Shown here piece by piece: positions 26,031 to 34,673 of a stretch of 64,000 nt of DNA. The notes beneath the pieces were generated by a model. The model did no database searches. It saw nothing but the letters and a program-made list of their open reading frames with translations, and was not told the DNA's origin. Every line of letters begins with the position of its first letter. The first letter of the stretch is position 1. The position numbers and the translations under genes are program-made. Source of the DNA: JAPPHA01 sp964291635 (GTDB lineage Bacteria > Pseudomonadota > Alphaproteobacteria > Rhodobacterales > Rhodobacteraceae); the NCBI GenBank assembly GCA_964291635.2, contig OZ219899.1, positions 292,518 through 356,517 of the forward strand. The letters are read 5' to 3'.

Positions 26031-27338
26031 GAAGCTCGCCAAAATAACTTGCTCATTTGGTGTGGGTTCTGTACCATGCTACCATGCCATGTGTGGTCGA
26101 GACGCTGAAAGACAGGTTCGAGATGATGCTGCCGGTTCTGGACGAACGGGGGCGTCGGCGCTGGGCCGGTGTTGAGGCCAGTGCCATCGGGCGGGGCGGG
26201 ATTTCGCGCGTGGCCGAGGCGACGGGTTTGTCGCGTGCGACGGTTGGCCAGGGTGTCAAGGATATCGCGTCCGGTGATGTGACGCCCGCTGAGGGGACTG
26301 TCACGGGCACGAGGACGCGCCGGCCGGGTGGCGGCCGCAAGCGGCTTGCGGAGACTGCGCCGGAGTTGGTGCCTGCGCTTGAGCGCCGGCTTGAACCGGT
26401 GACCTGCGGTGGTCCCGAGAGCCCGTTGCGCTGGACCTGCAACAGTGCGGCCACGCTTGCGGCGGGTCTGCGGGCGGAGGGTCACGGGGTCAGCGAGCGC
26501 ACGGTGAACCGTTTGCTGCACGAACTCGGCTACAGTCTCCAGGCGAACCGCAAGACCATCGAGGGGCGGCAGCATCCGGACCGTGACGGGCAGTTCCGGC
26601 GGATCAACCGCCGGGTCCGGGCGTTCCAGAAGCTCGGCCAGCCTGTGGTGTCGGTGGACACGAAGAAGAAGGAACTGGTGGGCCGGTTCCGCAATGGCGG
26701 CCGCGAATGGCGTCCCAAGGGCCATCCGGTCGGCGGTGAACGTGCATGATTTTCCGGACCCCGAGCTTGGCAAGGCCATTCCCTACGGGGTCTACGACAT
26801 GACCGCCAACACCGGCTGGGTCAGCATCGGCATCACCAGCGACACGGCGGAATTCGCGGTCGAGACCCTACGGCGCTGGTGGAAGCGGATGGGGGCCCCG
26901 CTCTACCCGGATGCCCGTCGATTGCTGATCACCGCCGACGGCGGCGGTTCCAACAGCAGCCGCAATCGGCTGTGGAAACTGGAAGTCCAGCGCCTCGCCG
27001 ACGAACTGGGGCTGGCCATCTCGGTCTGTCACTTTCCGCCGGGCACCAGCAAGTGGAACAAGATAGAGCACCGGATGTTCTGCCACATCACCCAGAACTG
27101 GCGGGGAAAGCCGCTTGTCAGCTATGAGGTGATCGTCAACCTGATTGCCGCGACGACCACGAGGACAGGCCTGACGATCCGTTCCGACATCGACGAAGCC
27201 GAATACGAAACCGGCATCAAGGTCACCGACGGCCAGATGAACGCGCTATCCATCAGGCGAACGGGCTTCCATGGCGAGTGGAACTACACTTTCACACCGC
27301 GCACCTGATTGGATAGGTTATTTTGGCGGGATTCCTTA
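26027..27338. mobile_element. ISAzo13-family insertion sequence (inactive copy)
   Basis: Imperfect 22-bp terminal inverted repeats at 26027-26048 and 27317-27338 agree in 19 positions and share a perfect 12-bp core CGCCAAAATAAC. They enclose one transposase gene that is frameshifted. No convincing target duplication was found. The repeats differ from those of the second ISAzo13-like element at 47.8 kb. Confidence 0.75.
26084..27308 (+). pseudogene. ISAzo13-family transposase, frameshifted
   Basis: The two halves of an ISAzo13-type DDE transposase are in different frames, joined near 26733-26742, where one extra base in GTCGGCGGTG shifts the frame by +1. Compared with the intact relative at 47808-49028, the matching segments are REWRPKGHPV before and VNVHDFPDPELGKAIPYGVYD after the break. 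Catalytic segments remain: VSVDTKKKELVG, LLITADGGGSNSSR and KWNKIEHRMF. ATG 26084 is the likely start; a TTG at 26057 is also in frame. Confidence 0.8.
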
Positions 27339-27741
27339 GTCCAAAGCGCTGTGGAACGGCGCGTCGGGCCGGGTCGGTCGGAAACCCACCCGATACTTGC
27401 CTCGTTCGGCCGGAAACAGGAGAAACGGGATACGGGTTTTGTTGAGCAGAAGCCAGGCTTGCCACCGTTCCTTGGCGGCAAGGAACATGTCAGTCACTGC
27501 AGCGCGCAGTGCTGTTAGGGCGTGCGCGCGGACCGGCATGATCGCGTTGAAACGGGGCGAACCGTGCCGTCGCCGGTCGCGAGAGAAATCGGGAAAAGGG
27601 GAAGGTTGACCTGTCGGATTCGACAGGTCAGGCAGGCTGGCCTGCTTTGGTGAGCACTCGTTGTTTATTGTCCCTTCGTTCTCATTGGCTGACGTCAGGA
27701 TTAGCTCTCATGCGGGAACCTCGCCGAGGATCGTGGGTTTA
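27339..27741. other. Intergenic stretch with two hairpins
   Basis: A ~400-bp gap between the IS and the first Rpn cassette. GACCTGTCG (27608-27616) pairs with CGACAGGTC (27621-27629) around GATT, and GCAGG/CCTGC follows (27632-27645). A minus-strand frame at 27336-27539 could be a gene stump left by the IS, but no family is recognisable. Confidence 0.4.
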
Positions 27742-28011
27742 GGGCTCGTCGCGAAACGATCGACACGATATGTCGTCAGGAGAGCATCCGGATTTGCCAT
27801 GGTGTTCTATACACATGCGTCACTACTGCACAACGTGGCAGTATCCGTTACCGGTCGTGAACTCGTCCCCACGTCAGGATGAGCAATGCCCTTCCTTGTC
27901 CGCGGCTTCCGAAGAACCGGGCCACGATGGCGGGCGCAAGACTGCGGGACAGGCCATACGCCGAACCATGCCGGGTAAGAACCGGAACGGAACGGCCGTA
28001 CGACGGTCGGA

Positions 28012-28275
28012 TCAATGTCTGGTGCGCTCTGCGAACACCGCGTCGATGTCCTCTGCGGTAATCAGGTCATCGAGCCATGTATCGAGCTGTTCGGACGAAG
28101 CGCTGCGGACCCGTTCAACGTGCACCGAAGCGAGTTCACCGAACTTCAATCGCGCCTGACGCAGAAATGTGTCGGCCTTCCCCTCGGCGATCCCTGCGGC
28201 CTTCCCCTCGGCGATCCCTGCGGCCTTGCCTTCGGTCCTGCCCTGTTCCATCCAGATCTGTGCGGCGGTTCCCAT
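28012..28275 (-). CDS. Candidate intragenic RpnS-like protein of rpn1
   Basis: In frame within rpn1, ATG 28275 is preceded by GGAGG with exactly five bases between (GGAGG-AAGTG-ATG). The product would be 87 residues, MGTAAQIWMEQGR..., containing the EGKAAGIA repeats and the C-terminal domain but not the nuclease. The same arrangement occurs in the two other rpn genes of the window. By analogy with E. coli RpnS this would be the antitoxin; translation from this site is not shown. Confidence 0.45.
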   Translation of the reverse strand: MGTAAQIWMEQGRTEGKAAGIAEGKAAGIAEGKADTFLRQARLKFGELASVHVERVRSASSEQLDTWLDDLITAEDIDAVFAERTRH

Positions 28276-29010
28276 CACTTCCTCCACCGTTTCCGGGTCC
28301 GTCCCTGCGCGTCTCAGCGCAGCCTCAATGCGCTCGGGCGACAGGCTGACCTGTTCGATGATGTAGCTCAATATGTAGCGCCCGAACTCCGTCTCCGCAA
28401 CTGCGGCCACAAGCAGGTCGGCCTCGGCGTCGCTGACATTCTCGCGGAAAGCGCGGGCCAAAGCCAGCAGTGCCGCGCGCACCTCGGCGCTCCGCGAAAG
28501 CTCCCGTGGCGCGATCCGTCCGAGATCGTGAACCACGTAGCGGCCGAAGGAGTGCGCGAGGTGTTCCAGACCCTCGGGCGCCCGGATCATGTCCTGGATC
28601 GAGCAGGGCACCGTCCACGGCTCCCGTCCGTGAAAGAACACGATCGGGATCACAGGTGGCAGGCCGCCGTCCGGCAAGGCGCCGTCGTCCAGTTCCTTGC
28701 CCCAGATCTTCAGCACGTACCTGATGAGCTGGAGCGGCGTGCGGTGATCGACCTGGCTCTTGTGTTCGAGCAGTGCGTAGACAATGGCGCCGCCGCCGTC
28801 CCTGAGGCGGAGGCGAAAGAGGGCATCGGACTGCGTCTTGCTGCCCTCGCCGTCAATCACCGTCCCCTCCACATGCGCCGGCGGGCGCTCCGGATCAAGC
28901 CGGGAAACCACCTCGGGAGGGAGATAGTCGTGCAGCAGCTGACCGGCGCGGGCGGGATCGGAGACCAGCAGACGGAAGAGGGCGTCGTGCCGGGCACGTG
29001 GCAAGGCCAT
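28012..29010 (-). CDS. Rpn-family PD-(D/E)XK nuclease 1
   Basis: A 332-residue Rpn (recombination-promoting nuclease, also called Transposase_31) protein. The N-terminal nuclease has HDALFRLLVSD, the acidic SDALFRLRL and the E-x-K motif in LLEHKSQ; IPIVFFHGREPW follows. C-terminal to the nuclease come ~50 helical residues, then EGKAAGIA repeated (24-nt units at 28174-28221), then a helical tail. Rpn proteins are DNA endonucleases linked to recombination and, in E. coli, to phage defence, held in check by an internally encoded C-terminal protein. A candidate internal start is present here. The gene is the sole cargo of an inverted-repeat-bounded cassette. Confidence 0.85.
   Translation of the reverse strand: MALPRARHDALFRLLVSDPARAGQLLHDYLPPEVVSRLDPERPPAHVEGTVIDGEGSKTQSDALFRLRLRDGGGAIVYALLEHKSQVDHRTPLQLIRYVLKIWGKELDDGALPDGGLPPVIPIVFFHGREPWTVPCSIQDMIRAPEGLEHLAHSFGRYVVHDLGRIAPRELSRSAEVRAALLALARAFRENVSDAEADLLVAAVAETEFGRYILSYIIEQVSLSPERIEAALRRAGTDPETVEEVMGTAAQIWMEQGRTEGKAAGIAEGKAAGIAEGKADTFLRQARLKFGELASVHVERVRSASSEQLDTWLDDLITAEDIDAVFAERTRH
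28174..28221. repeat. 24-bp tandem repeat inside rpn1
   Basis: Two identical 24-nt units (28174-28197, 28198-28221) plus a partial third encode EGKAAGIA. The period preserves the reading frame. Confidence 0.8.
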
Positions 29011-29240
29011 GTCTGTGTCTCCCGCTGCTGTCCGGGATCATGGCCGTGATCACGACCGTGGGTACGATCTTTACCCCGATCCGGGCACGTATGCCATCGT
29101 TCAATCCCACGCCCCCGGCCTCGTCTGCACGGATACGGCGATCGAAACAGGACCGAAAGGACGTTGCCCGGCACAACACAGAGGCTTTCGAAGGCTTTCG
29201 AATTGCCAAACGATCGGATCGATCGTTTCGTGACAATCCC

Positions 29241-29617
29241 GTAGTGTTGGCATAGCCGCGACCGAGTGACCCTACCGTCGTTTACGTCGGCGCGATTGTG
29301 GATGTGCCTGGCTGTGCAGAAGAAAGATCGAAGTCAGGGCGGTCGAAGAACATGCGAGCGTGCCAGAATCGATCGGCGGCTAGGTTCCAATCCGTGGGTG
29401 CCGTCCTTCCAACTCCGGAATCGAGCAGAGAGTGGACGACAAGAAGTTCAATGGGGGCGGATCATGACAAGCCATTGCGTTTTGAATGGAGAGATTTTGT
29501 TTCCGTTCCCGAATGCCTGATTTGCCATTTGACTGTTGACGCTTTTGTTTGCCCACCGTTTGAATTAAGCCTAGCCGGCAATTGGCAGGTCGTTCGTGTC
29601 AGGACTGGAGGAAATCG
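29241..29617. other. Intergenic region before the SPFH gene
   Basis: Roughly 375 bp with no convincing open frame. It becomes AT-rich from 29490 to 29580, where the promoter of the SPFH-NfeD pair probably lies, but I cannot name boxes with confidence. Confidence 0.4.
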
Positions 29618-30592
29618 ATGGAAGAGTTTTTCCAACTGTTGTCGCAACTCCAGATAGCTCCTCCGGCAATCGCGATTGCGGTTGCCGCTTTGTTTGCGTT
29701 CATCCTGATCCTGATGATGGTCAAATCGGTGCCACAGGGAGAAAACTGGACGGTTGAACGGTTTGGACGGTATTGCCGAACCCAGAAACCCGGACTTCGA
29801 ATGCTTGTTCCCCTCGTCGAACGGGTCGGCGCCAAGATCAACATGATGGAGACCGTGCTCAACATCGGGTCACAGGAAGTCATTACGCGCGATAACGCGA
29901 TGATTTCGGCCGATGCGATCGCCTTTTACCAGGTCGTCGAAGCCCAGCGCGCCGCCTACGAGGTTCGAAACCTCGAGCATGCCCTTGAAAACCTGACTCA
30001 AACCAACATTCGATCGGTGATTGGCGCGATGGACCTCGACGAATCGCTTTCCCAACGGGATCACATCAACGCCCGGTTGCTCAACGTGATCGACGAGGCG
30101 GTGAAACCCTGGGGGGTCAAGGTTACCCGGGTCGAGATCAAGGACCTGATGCCTCCTCCGGATATCTCCGATTCAATGGCGCGCCAGATGAAGGCGGAGC
30201 GCGAAAAACGGGCGGAGATTCTACAGGCTGAAGGTGAAAAACAGTCCGCCATTCTCCGGGCTGAAGGGGAAAAGGAATCCCTGATCAGGGAGGCTGAAGG
30301 TCGAAAGGAGGCCGCGTTTCTTGACGCGGAAGCCAGGGAACGCGAGGCCAGCGCGGAAGCAAAGGCAACCTCGATGGTTTCCAAGGCGATTTCTCGGGGA
30401 AACGTACAGGCGGTCAACTATTTCGTTGCCCAAAAATACACCGAGGCCCTGGGAGACATTGCCGCGTCTCAAAATTCCAAGACGATCATGATTCCCCTTG
30501 AGGCGGGAAGTCTCGTCGGATCGGTCGCGGGAATCGCCGAAATCGCTCGGGAAGCGATGAGTTCCGTGAAGAAAAGCGACACTGCCGAGTAA
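29618..30592 (+). CDS. SPFH/band 7 (stomatin-like, QmcA-type) membrane protein
   Basis: A 324-residue protein with one N-terminal membrane helix (AIAVAALFAFILILMMV), a band-7 domain (VERFGRYCRTQKPGLRMLVPLVERV, ITRDNAMISADAIAFYQV, LTQTNIRSVIGAMDLDESLSQRDHIN, WGVKVTRVEIKDLMPP) and an alanine/glutamate-rich coiled coil (residues ~190-255). ATG 29618 has GGAGG seven bases upstream. SPFH proteins form membrane microdomain cages; the next gene encodes the usual NfeD partner, so the two make a standard pair, as in E. coli qmcA-ybbK. Confidence 0.85.
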   Translation: MEEFFQLLSQLQIAPPAIAIAVAALFAFILILMMVKSVPQGENWTVERFGRYCRTQKPGLRMLVPLVERVGAKINMMETVLNIGSQEVITRDNAMISADAIAFYQVVEAQRAAYEVRNLEHALENLTQTNIRSVIGAMDLDESLSQRDHINARLLNVIDEAVKPWGVKVTRVEIKDLMPPPDISDSMARQMKAEREKRAEILQAEGEKQSAILRAEGEKESLIREAEGRKEAAFLDAEAREREASAEAKATSMVSKAISRGNVQAVNYFVAQKYTEALGDIAASQNSKTIMIPLEAGSLVGSVAGIAEIAREAMSSVKKSDTAE

Positions 30593-30601
30593 GCAGGTCC
30601 G

Positions 30602-31066
30602 ATGTTTGATTTCCTCCAGGGGATTTCGCCATTCTGGTGGCTGGCATTTGCCTTGCTCCTTGGGGCGGTCGAGATGATCACGTCGACGACCTTTCTGTTG
30701 TGGCCGGCGATCTCGGCTCTCGTGGTCGGAGTTGCGCTGTTCATCGTGCCAGATCTTTCCGGGAATCTCCAGGTTTTGTCGTTTGCTGTCCTGTCAGTGG
30801 TTCTCGCAATAGGGGGACGATGGGTCTTCAGCCGTGCCAGGAAGGGAGTGGGTTCCGGTCCTGCACTCAATTCACCGGCTGAAAGGGCTGTCGGTCGTCG
30901 CGCAAAGGTGCTTCAAGGAAATGGCACGAGAATCCGCGTTGTGGTCGACGGTGTTCGATGGGATGCGAAAACGGACCCCGGGCAGGTCTTGAAAAATGGA
31001 GATCTCGTCATCGTGAAGTCCGCCGAAGGTACAACGTTATATGTTTCGCCGCTCGATTCGGACTGA
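30602..31066 (+). CDS. NfeD-family membrane protein
   Basis: A 154-residue short NfeD. Two or three membrane helices occupy the first 75 residues (FWWLAFALLLGAVEMIT, FLLWPAISALVVGVALFIV, LSFAVLSVVLAIGGRWVF); a C-terminal OB-fold follows (AVGRRAKVL..GTRIRVVVDGVRWDAKTDPGQVLKNGDLVIV). It begins nine bases after the SPFH stop. NfeD C-terminal domains bind the SPFH cage, so it probably works with the preceding gene. Confidence 0.83.
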   Translation: MFDFLQGISPFWWLAFALLLGAVEMITSTTFLLWPAISALVVGVALFIVPDLSGNLQVLSFAVLSVVLAIGGRWVFSRARKGVGSGPALNSPAERAVGRRAKVLQGNGTRIRVVVDGVRWDAKTDPGQVLKNGDLVIVKSAEGTTLYVSPLDSD

Positions 31067-31427
31067 ATCGGAGCACCTCGTGCGCGAATGCGAATCGAAT
31101 TCTCGTGCCAGGCGGTTTCCCAGAATTTCCCGGATAACGAGCGGGCGGCGTTTCTATGGAAAACTGCCGAAAAGGGAGATACGCAATGCTGGGTAATCGG
31201 GCACCACAAGGTCCCCTTGAACGCAGCCGAAGAACCGAACGGTACGAAGAACGATCAATCGCATAGCGATCATGCAAGCTGCCGAGAAGGCTTTCGAAGC
31301 GATCATGATTGACTTCGAAAAACGATCGAGCGTCAGTGTTCGGCTTCGCGAGAAAAAAAGACCGGGCCGGTGGGATTGTTGAAACCGTTACCGGAAACCA
31401 TGACGGCCCGGGGGGCGGATTTCCGGG

Positions 31428-33188
31428 ATGACTTACGACGGAAACGAGATCGAGAGACAACTGCGCCTGGGCGAAGACAGCCGATGGGAGTTCAAGCAGA
31501 TCGAGTTTTCCGGCAACCGTCCGCGAAGCCCCTCCCGTGACAACCTCGCAGATGAAATCGCGGCGTTTGCCAATGCCAACGGTGGTGTGTTGCTGTGCGG
31601 CGTCTCCGATGATGGTGAAACGCAAGACATGTCTCGAGAGCAACTCGTCGAACTGGATACCCTCCTGGTTGAAGTGGCCACAGACAGCATCAAACCTGCC
31701 ATCCGCATTGAAACGCACCACAGGGAACTTCCGACCGGCAAACGCATTCTTCTGGTCGTGATCCCGAAAGGTGACTCGCAACACGACAGCCCCGGCGGGA
31801 GCTTTGTTCGGGTAGGGGGCTCGAAACGCAGGATGGCAAGCGACGAGAGACTCCGCCTCGCGCAAAGGCGGAGTCAGGCGCGCTACCTGTGGTTCGACAA
31901 GCAACCGTTACCGGACACGGGATTTGGAACTCTGGATGAGGCGCTATGGAAACCCCTGTTGAGTGCGGCGGGTGCGGCGGAGCCGGAAGCGGCCCTGGAA
32001 AAGCTGGCCCTTCTGACACCTGATGATGCCGGTATCCTCCGTGCCACGGTGGCCGGTGTATTGTTATGCACCCGATCGCCCGAGCGATTTCTTCCCAGCG
32101 CCAGCATCATGGCAACCTGCTATCGAGGCCGAGACCGAACTTCCGGGCAGGTCGATGCGCAGGAAATTACCGGACCGCTGGATCGGCAGATCGCTGACGC
32201 GATGACCTTTGCGATGCGGAACATGCGAATATCGGCACGAAAGACACCGGCGCGGGCCGAATTGCCACAGTATAGCGACAAGGCCCTGTTTGAGGCGGTG
32301 GTCAATGCCGTGGTTCACCGCGACTATTCCGTTCACGGCAGCAAGATCCGTCTGTCGTTGTGCGAGGATCGCCTTGAGATCCAGTCGCCAGGTTCGTTGC
32401 CGAACAATCTGACGCTGGACAGCATGGCCGACCGGCAAGCGACCCGAAACGAGGCGTTGACATCCGTGCTTGGATGAATTCGAGTGGGAGAAATTCGTGG
32501 TTCCGGGGACAGGCTGTATTTCATGGAACGTCGTGGAGACGGTGTGCCCATCATCAGGCGGGAAACCCGGGAACTCAGCGGGAAGGCGCCGGAGTACCGC
32601 CTGATCAACGACTCGGAAATCTGCCTTGTCATCCCCGCAGCAGCTCAGGAAGAGAGTGCCGCTCATGCCATCGTTACCGCGTGGACCAACGGAAAGCCGG
32701 TTTCCGGAGTGGATTTTCTGGTTCTGTTTCCGAACAAGACGTGGAAGCAGGCCACCACGAATACGGAAGGTGAGGCGAACTTTGACCTGCACACGACCCA
32801 TCTCCCGATGACCGTGTTTGCGGCTGCCCCCTTCTACGCTGCCCAAGTTACCGAGGCCTGGACGCCAGGCGAAGGTGCGCTCGCAGTCGATCTTTGCGGT
32901 TTACCGAAGGGTGGTTCAGTCGTTTTCCCGGAAGCCACCGGCCACCTGCCGGGATTGAAAGGGAGGTTGAATCCAATTCGGGACACGCATGACCGGACCA
33001 ATCTGTACGCTTCCAACATCGCCATCAATGAGGGCCAGCAACAACCCGTTCACTTTTTTCCCGGTGAGGAACTGCGGCTCACAGACGCTGACGGAAACGA
33101 ACTATGGGTGCGCATTGTCGATATCGTTGGCAGATCTGCACTTGTGGAATATCGTGCGTCCCCTCAAGGGGATCAACCACGTCAGTAG
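31428..33188 (+). pseudogene. AlbA_2/RecG-like ATP-binding protein with an in-frame stop
   Basis: Both halves lie in the same frame, separated only by a TGA at 32475-32477 (VLG-stop-IRVGEIRGSGDRLYFMERRGDG). Residues ~15-130 are a Schlafen AlbA_2 domain (WEFKQIEF, ADEIAAFANANGGVLLCGVSDDG, SFVRVGGSKRRMA). Residues ~280-350 are an HATPase_c_4-like segment (ALFEAVVNAVVHRDYSVHGSKI, LEIQSPGSLPNN). After the stop come the expected continuation and a C-terminal beta-rich region (VSGVDFLVLFPNKTWKQATTNTEG..). A CGA-to-TGA change would explain it. Proteins of this class are putative transcriptional regulators or helicase-like ATPases, some found in defence islands. Confidence 0.75.
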
Positions 33189-33234
33189 GGCAATTGATCA
33201 CAGTGAACCGATTATTGGTCGTGATTCTATTTCA

Positions 33235-34584
33235 TCAGTCATATTTTCCCGACAAGATAGCTGTTTGGGCTGCGTCAATGGCTTCAAGCGTCCTGGCGGT
33301 GCTTCCGGCATGAAGTGCGTGAAAACGTAACGCGTCCTGCCCGAGTTTTTCGACGTCTTCGCCCGTTCGGAGCATTCCCATTACCGTGCTTTCAAGCTCG
33401 TCAATCGACTCGGTCTTGAACAGAACACCGGCCGCCATGGCTTCGACAGCCGGGAATTCGATGGTCCAGATATGTGGCCCGACGATGACCGGCTTCTTGA
33501 GGGCCAGGGGCTCGATGACGTTGTGAGCACCAGCCGGCGTGAACCCTCCGCCAACGACGACGATATCAGAGAGTTCCAGATAGAATGGCATTTCGCCAAG
33601 AGAATCCCCGAAAAAGACATCGACGTCATGGAAATCCGGTCCACTACCGACCAGACGAAGTTCTTCGTCGAGGATTCGTGATCTTGAGACGACGGTCAGC
33701 CCGGATTGTTGCAGGAATTCGGCGACCTTGGCGAATCGTTCCGGCCGCCTTGGTACATAGACGAAAAAGGGCCGAGGCAGCGTTGCCTCCAGGCAACGTG
33801 ACCGAAGCCTGGGAATCAATTCGGCGAATATGCTGTCTTCGCCCTCGACCACGCTCGTGAAGGCAATGACCGCCCGTTCCGGGAGGCCGATGTGTCGGGA
33901 TCTCGCGAATTTCCTGGCCATGGAAACCTGGCCTTGGGGCAAAGGTTGGTCAAAGCGCAGTTCGCCCGACACGGATACGTTTGAAACTCCCAGTTTCCGA
34001 AACCTCGTTGCGTGTTGTTCAGACTTGGCGAAGGCAGCGCTGATCAACTTCAGAACGCCCAGTCTCAATGCATGTACTGACCACGATGACCGTTCGCTCC
34101 GTTCGAGGTTTCGCGTCGTGATCTGGGTGTTGCAAAGAAAAACCGGGATGCCTTGCCTTCTCGACGAGACGATCATCACCGGCCAGATGTCGAACTCCAG
34201 TATGAGGAGGAACTTCGGGCTGACCCGACGAAGGAAACTGCGGTACGCAAACCCGAATTCGAACGGCTGATATCTTGCCACGAGCCGACCGTCCGAGATG
34301 TCTTTGCCAAATCTGCGTTCGGCTTCCGTTCTGGCGGCCGGGGTCATGCAGGTCACGGCGACCGTCTCACCCCTGTCGAGAAGGACTCGGATCAGCGATT
34401 CTGCGGCCCGGATCTCTCCAAGTGAAACCGCATGGATCCAGGCAGAACCGGGAAGGCTCCTACCACCTCCAAAACGTTCACCGAAACTGGCGCCGTACCG
34501 ACGGTCTCGAAGCGTGCGCCAGAAGAAATAACCCAGAACCACCGGAAATCCGACGATCCAGATTACGCGATAAAGGAGAACCAT
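33235..34584 (-). CDS. waaA: 3-deoxy-D-manno-octulosonic acid transferase 1
   Basis: A ~450-residue GT30 glycosyltransferase adding Kdo to lipid A precursor. It has an N-terminal membrane anchor (LLYRVIWIVGFPVVLGYFF), FGERFGG, WIHAVSLGEIRAAESLI (catalytic Glu), LLILEFDIWPVMI, CNTQI, VSGELRFDQP, FVYVPRRPERF, FGDSLGEMPFYLELSDIVVVGGGFTPAGAHNVIEPLALKKPVIVGPH. ATG 34584 is favoured; an in-frame TTG at 34677 overlaps the upstream gene's stop and would add 31 uncharacteristic residues. It lies directly behind a second, divergent waaA, an unusual pair. Confidence 0.82.
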   Translation of the reverse strand: MVLLYRVIWIVGFPVVLGYFFWRTLRDRRYGASFGERFGGGRSLPGSAWIHAVSLGEIRAAESLIRVLLDRGETVAVTCMTPAARTEAERRFGKDISDGRLVARYQPFEFGFAYRSFLRRVSPKFLLILEFDIWPVMIVSSRRQGIPVFLCNTQITTRNLERSERSSWSVHALRLGVLKLISAAFAKSEQHATRFRKLGVSNVSVSGELRFDQPLPQGQVSMARKFARSRHIGLPERAVIAFTSVVEGEDSIFAELIPRLRSRCLEATLPRPFFVYVPRRPERFAKVAEFLQQSGLTVVSRSRILDEELRLVGSGPDFHDVDVFFGDSLGEMPFYLELSDIVVVGGGFTPAGAHNVIEPLALKKPVIVGPHIWTIEFPAVEAMAAGVLFKTESIDELESTVMGMLRTGEDVEKLGQDALRFHALHAGSTARTLEAIDAAQTAILSGKYD

Positions 34585-34673
34585 GAAGCTAATCCGGCCG
34601 GGGAGGTCGTCGGAGATTCCCGTTTCGGCCTCTTTTCGGGCGCAGTCGCCGTCAAGTGTATTACGGAATTCGG

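Larger units (their letters stand above)
27742..29240. mobile_element. Rpn cassette 1 with IS-like inverted ends
   Basis: A 1.5-kb unit bounded by a 22-bp inverted repeat (27742-27763 and 29219-29240, 19/22 matching; left end GGGCTCGTCGCGAAA). Its only gene is rpn1. The left end matches 13 of 15 bases of the left end of the ISAzo13-family IS at 47801. Flanks are TTA and GTA, an imperfect 3-bp duplication. The whole unit is homologous to 55167-56668, including ~130 bp of noncoding sequence beyond the gene's stop. Confidence 0.65.

Noticed and set aside
28174..28221. CRISPR-like repeats (24-bp in rpn genes, 22-bp before tauA)
   Set aside because: The units are directly adjacent with no spacers, and no cas genes are present.
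28015..29049. 344-residue plus-strand frame over rpn1, and its twin at 55059-56081
   Set aside because: Antisense shadows of the rpn genes; the nuclease motifs are on the minus strand.
32475..32477. TGA as selenocysteine or recoded codon in the AlbA_2 gene
   Set aside because: No Sec context or SECIS-like hairpin noted, and no other gene in the window needs TGA readthrough.
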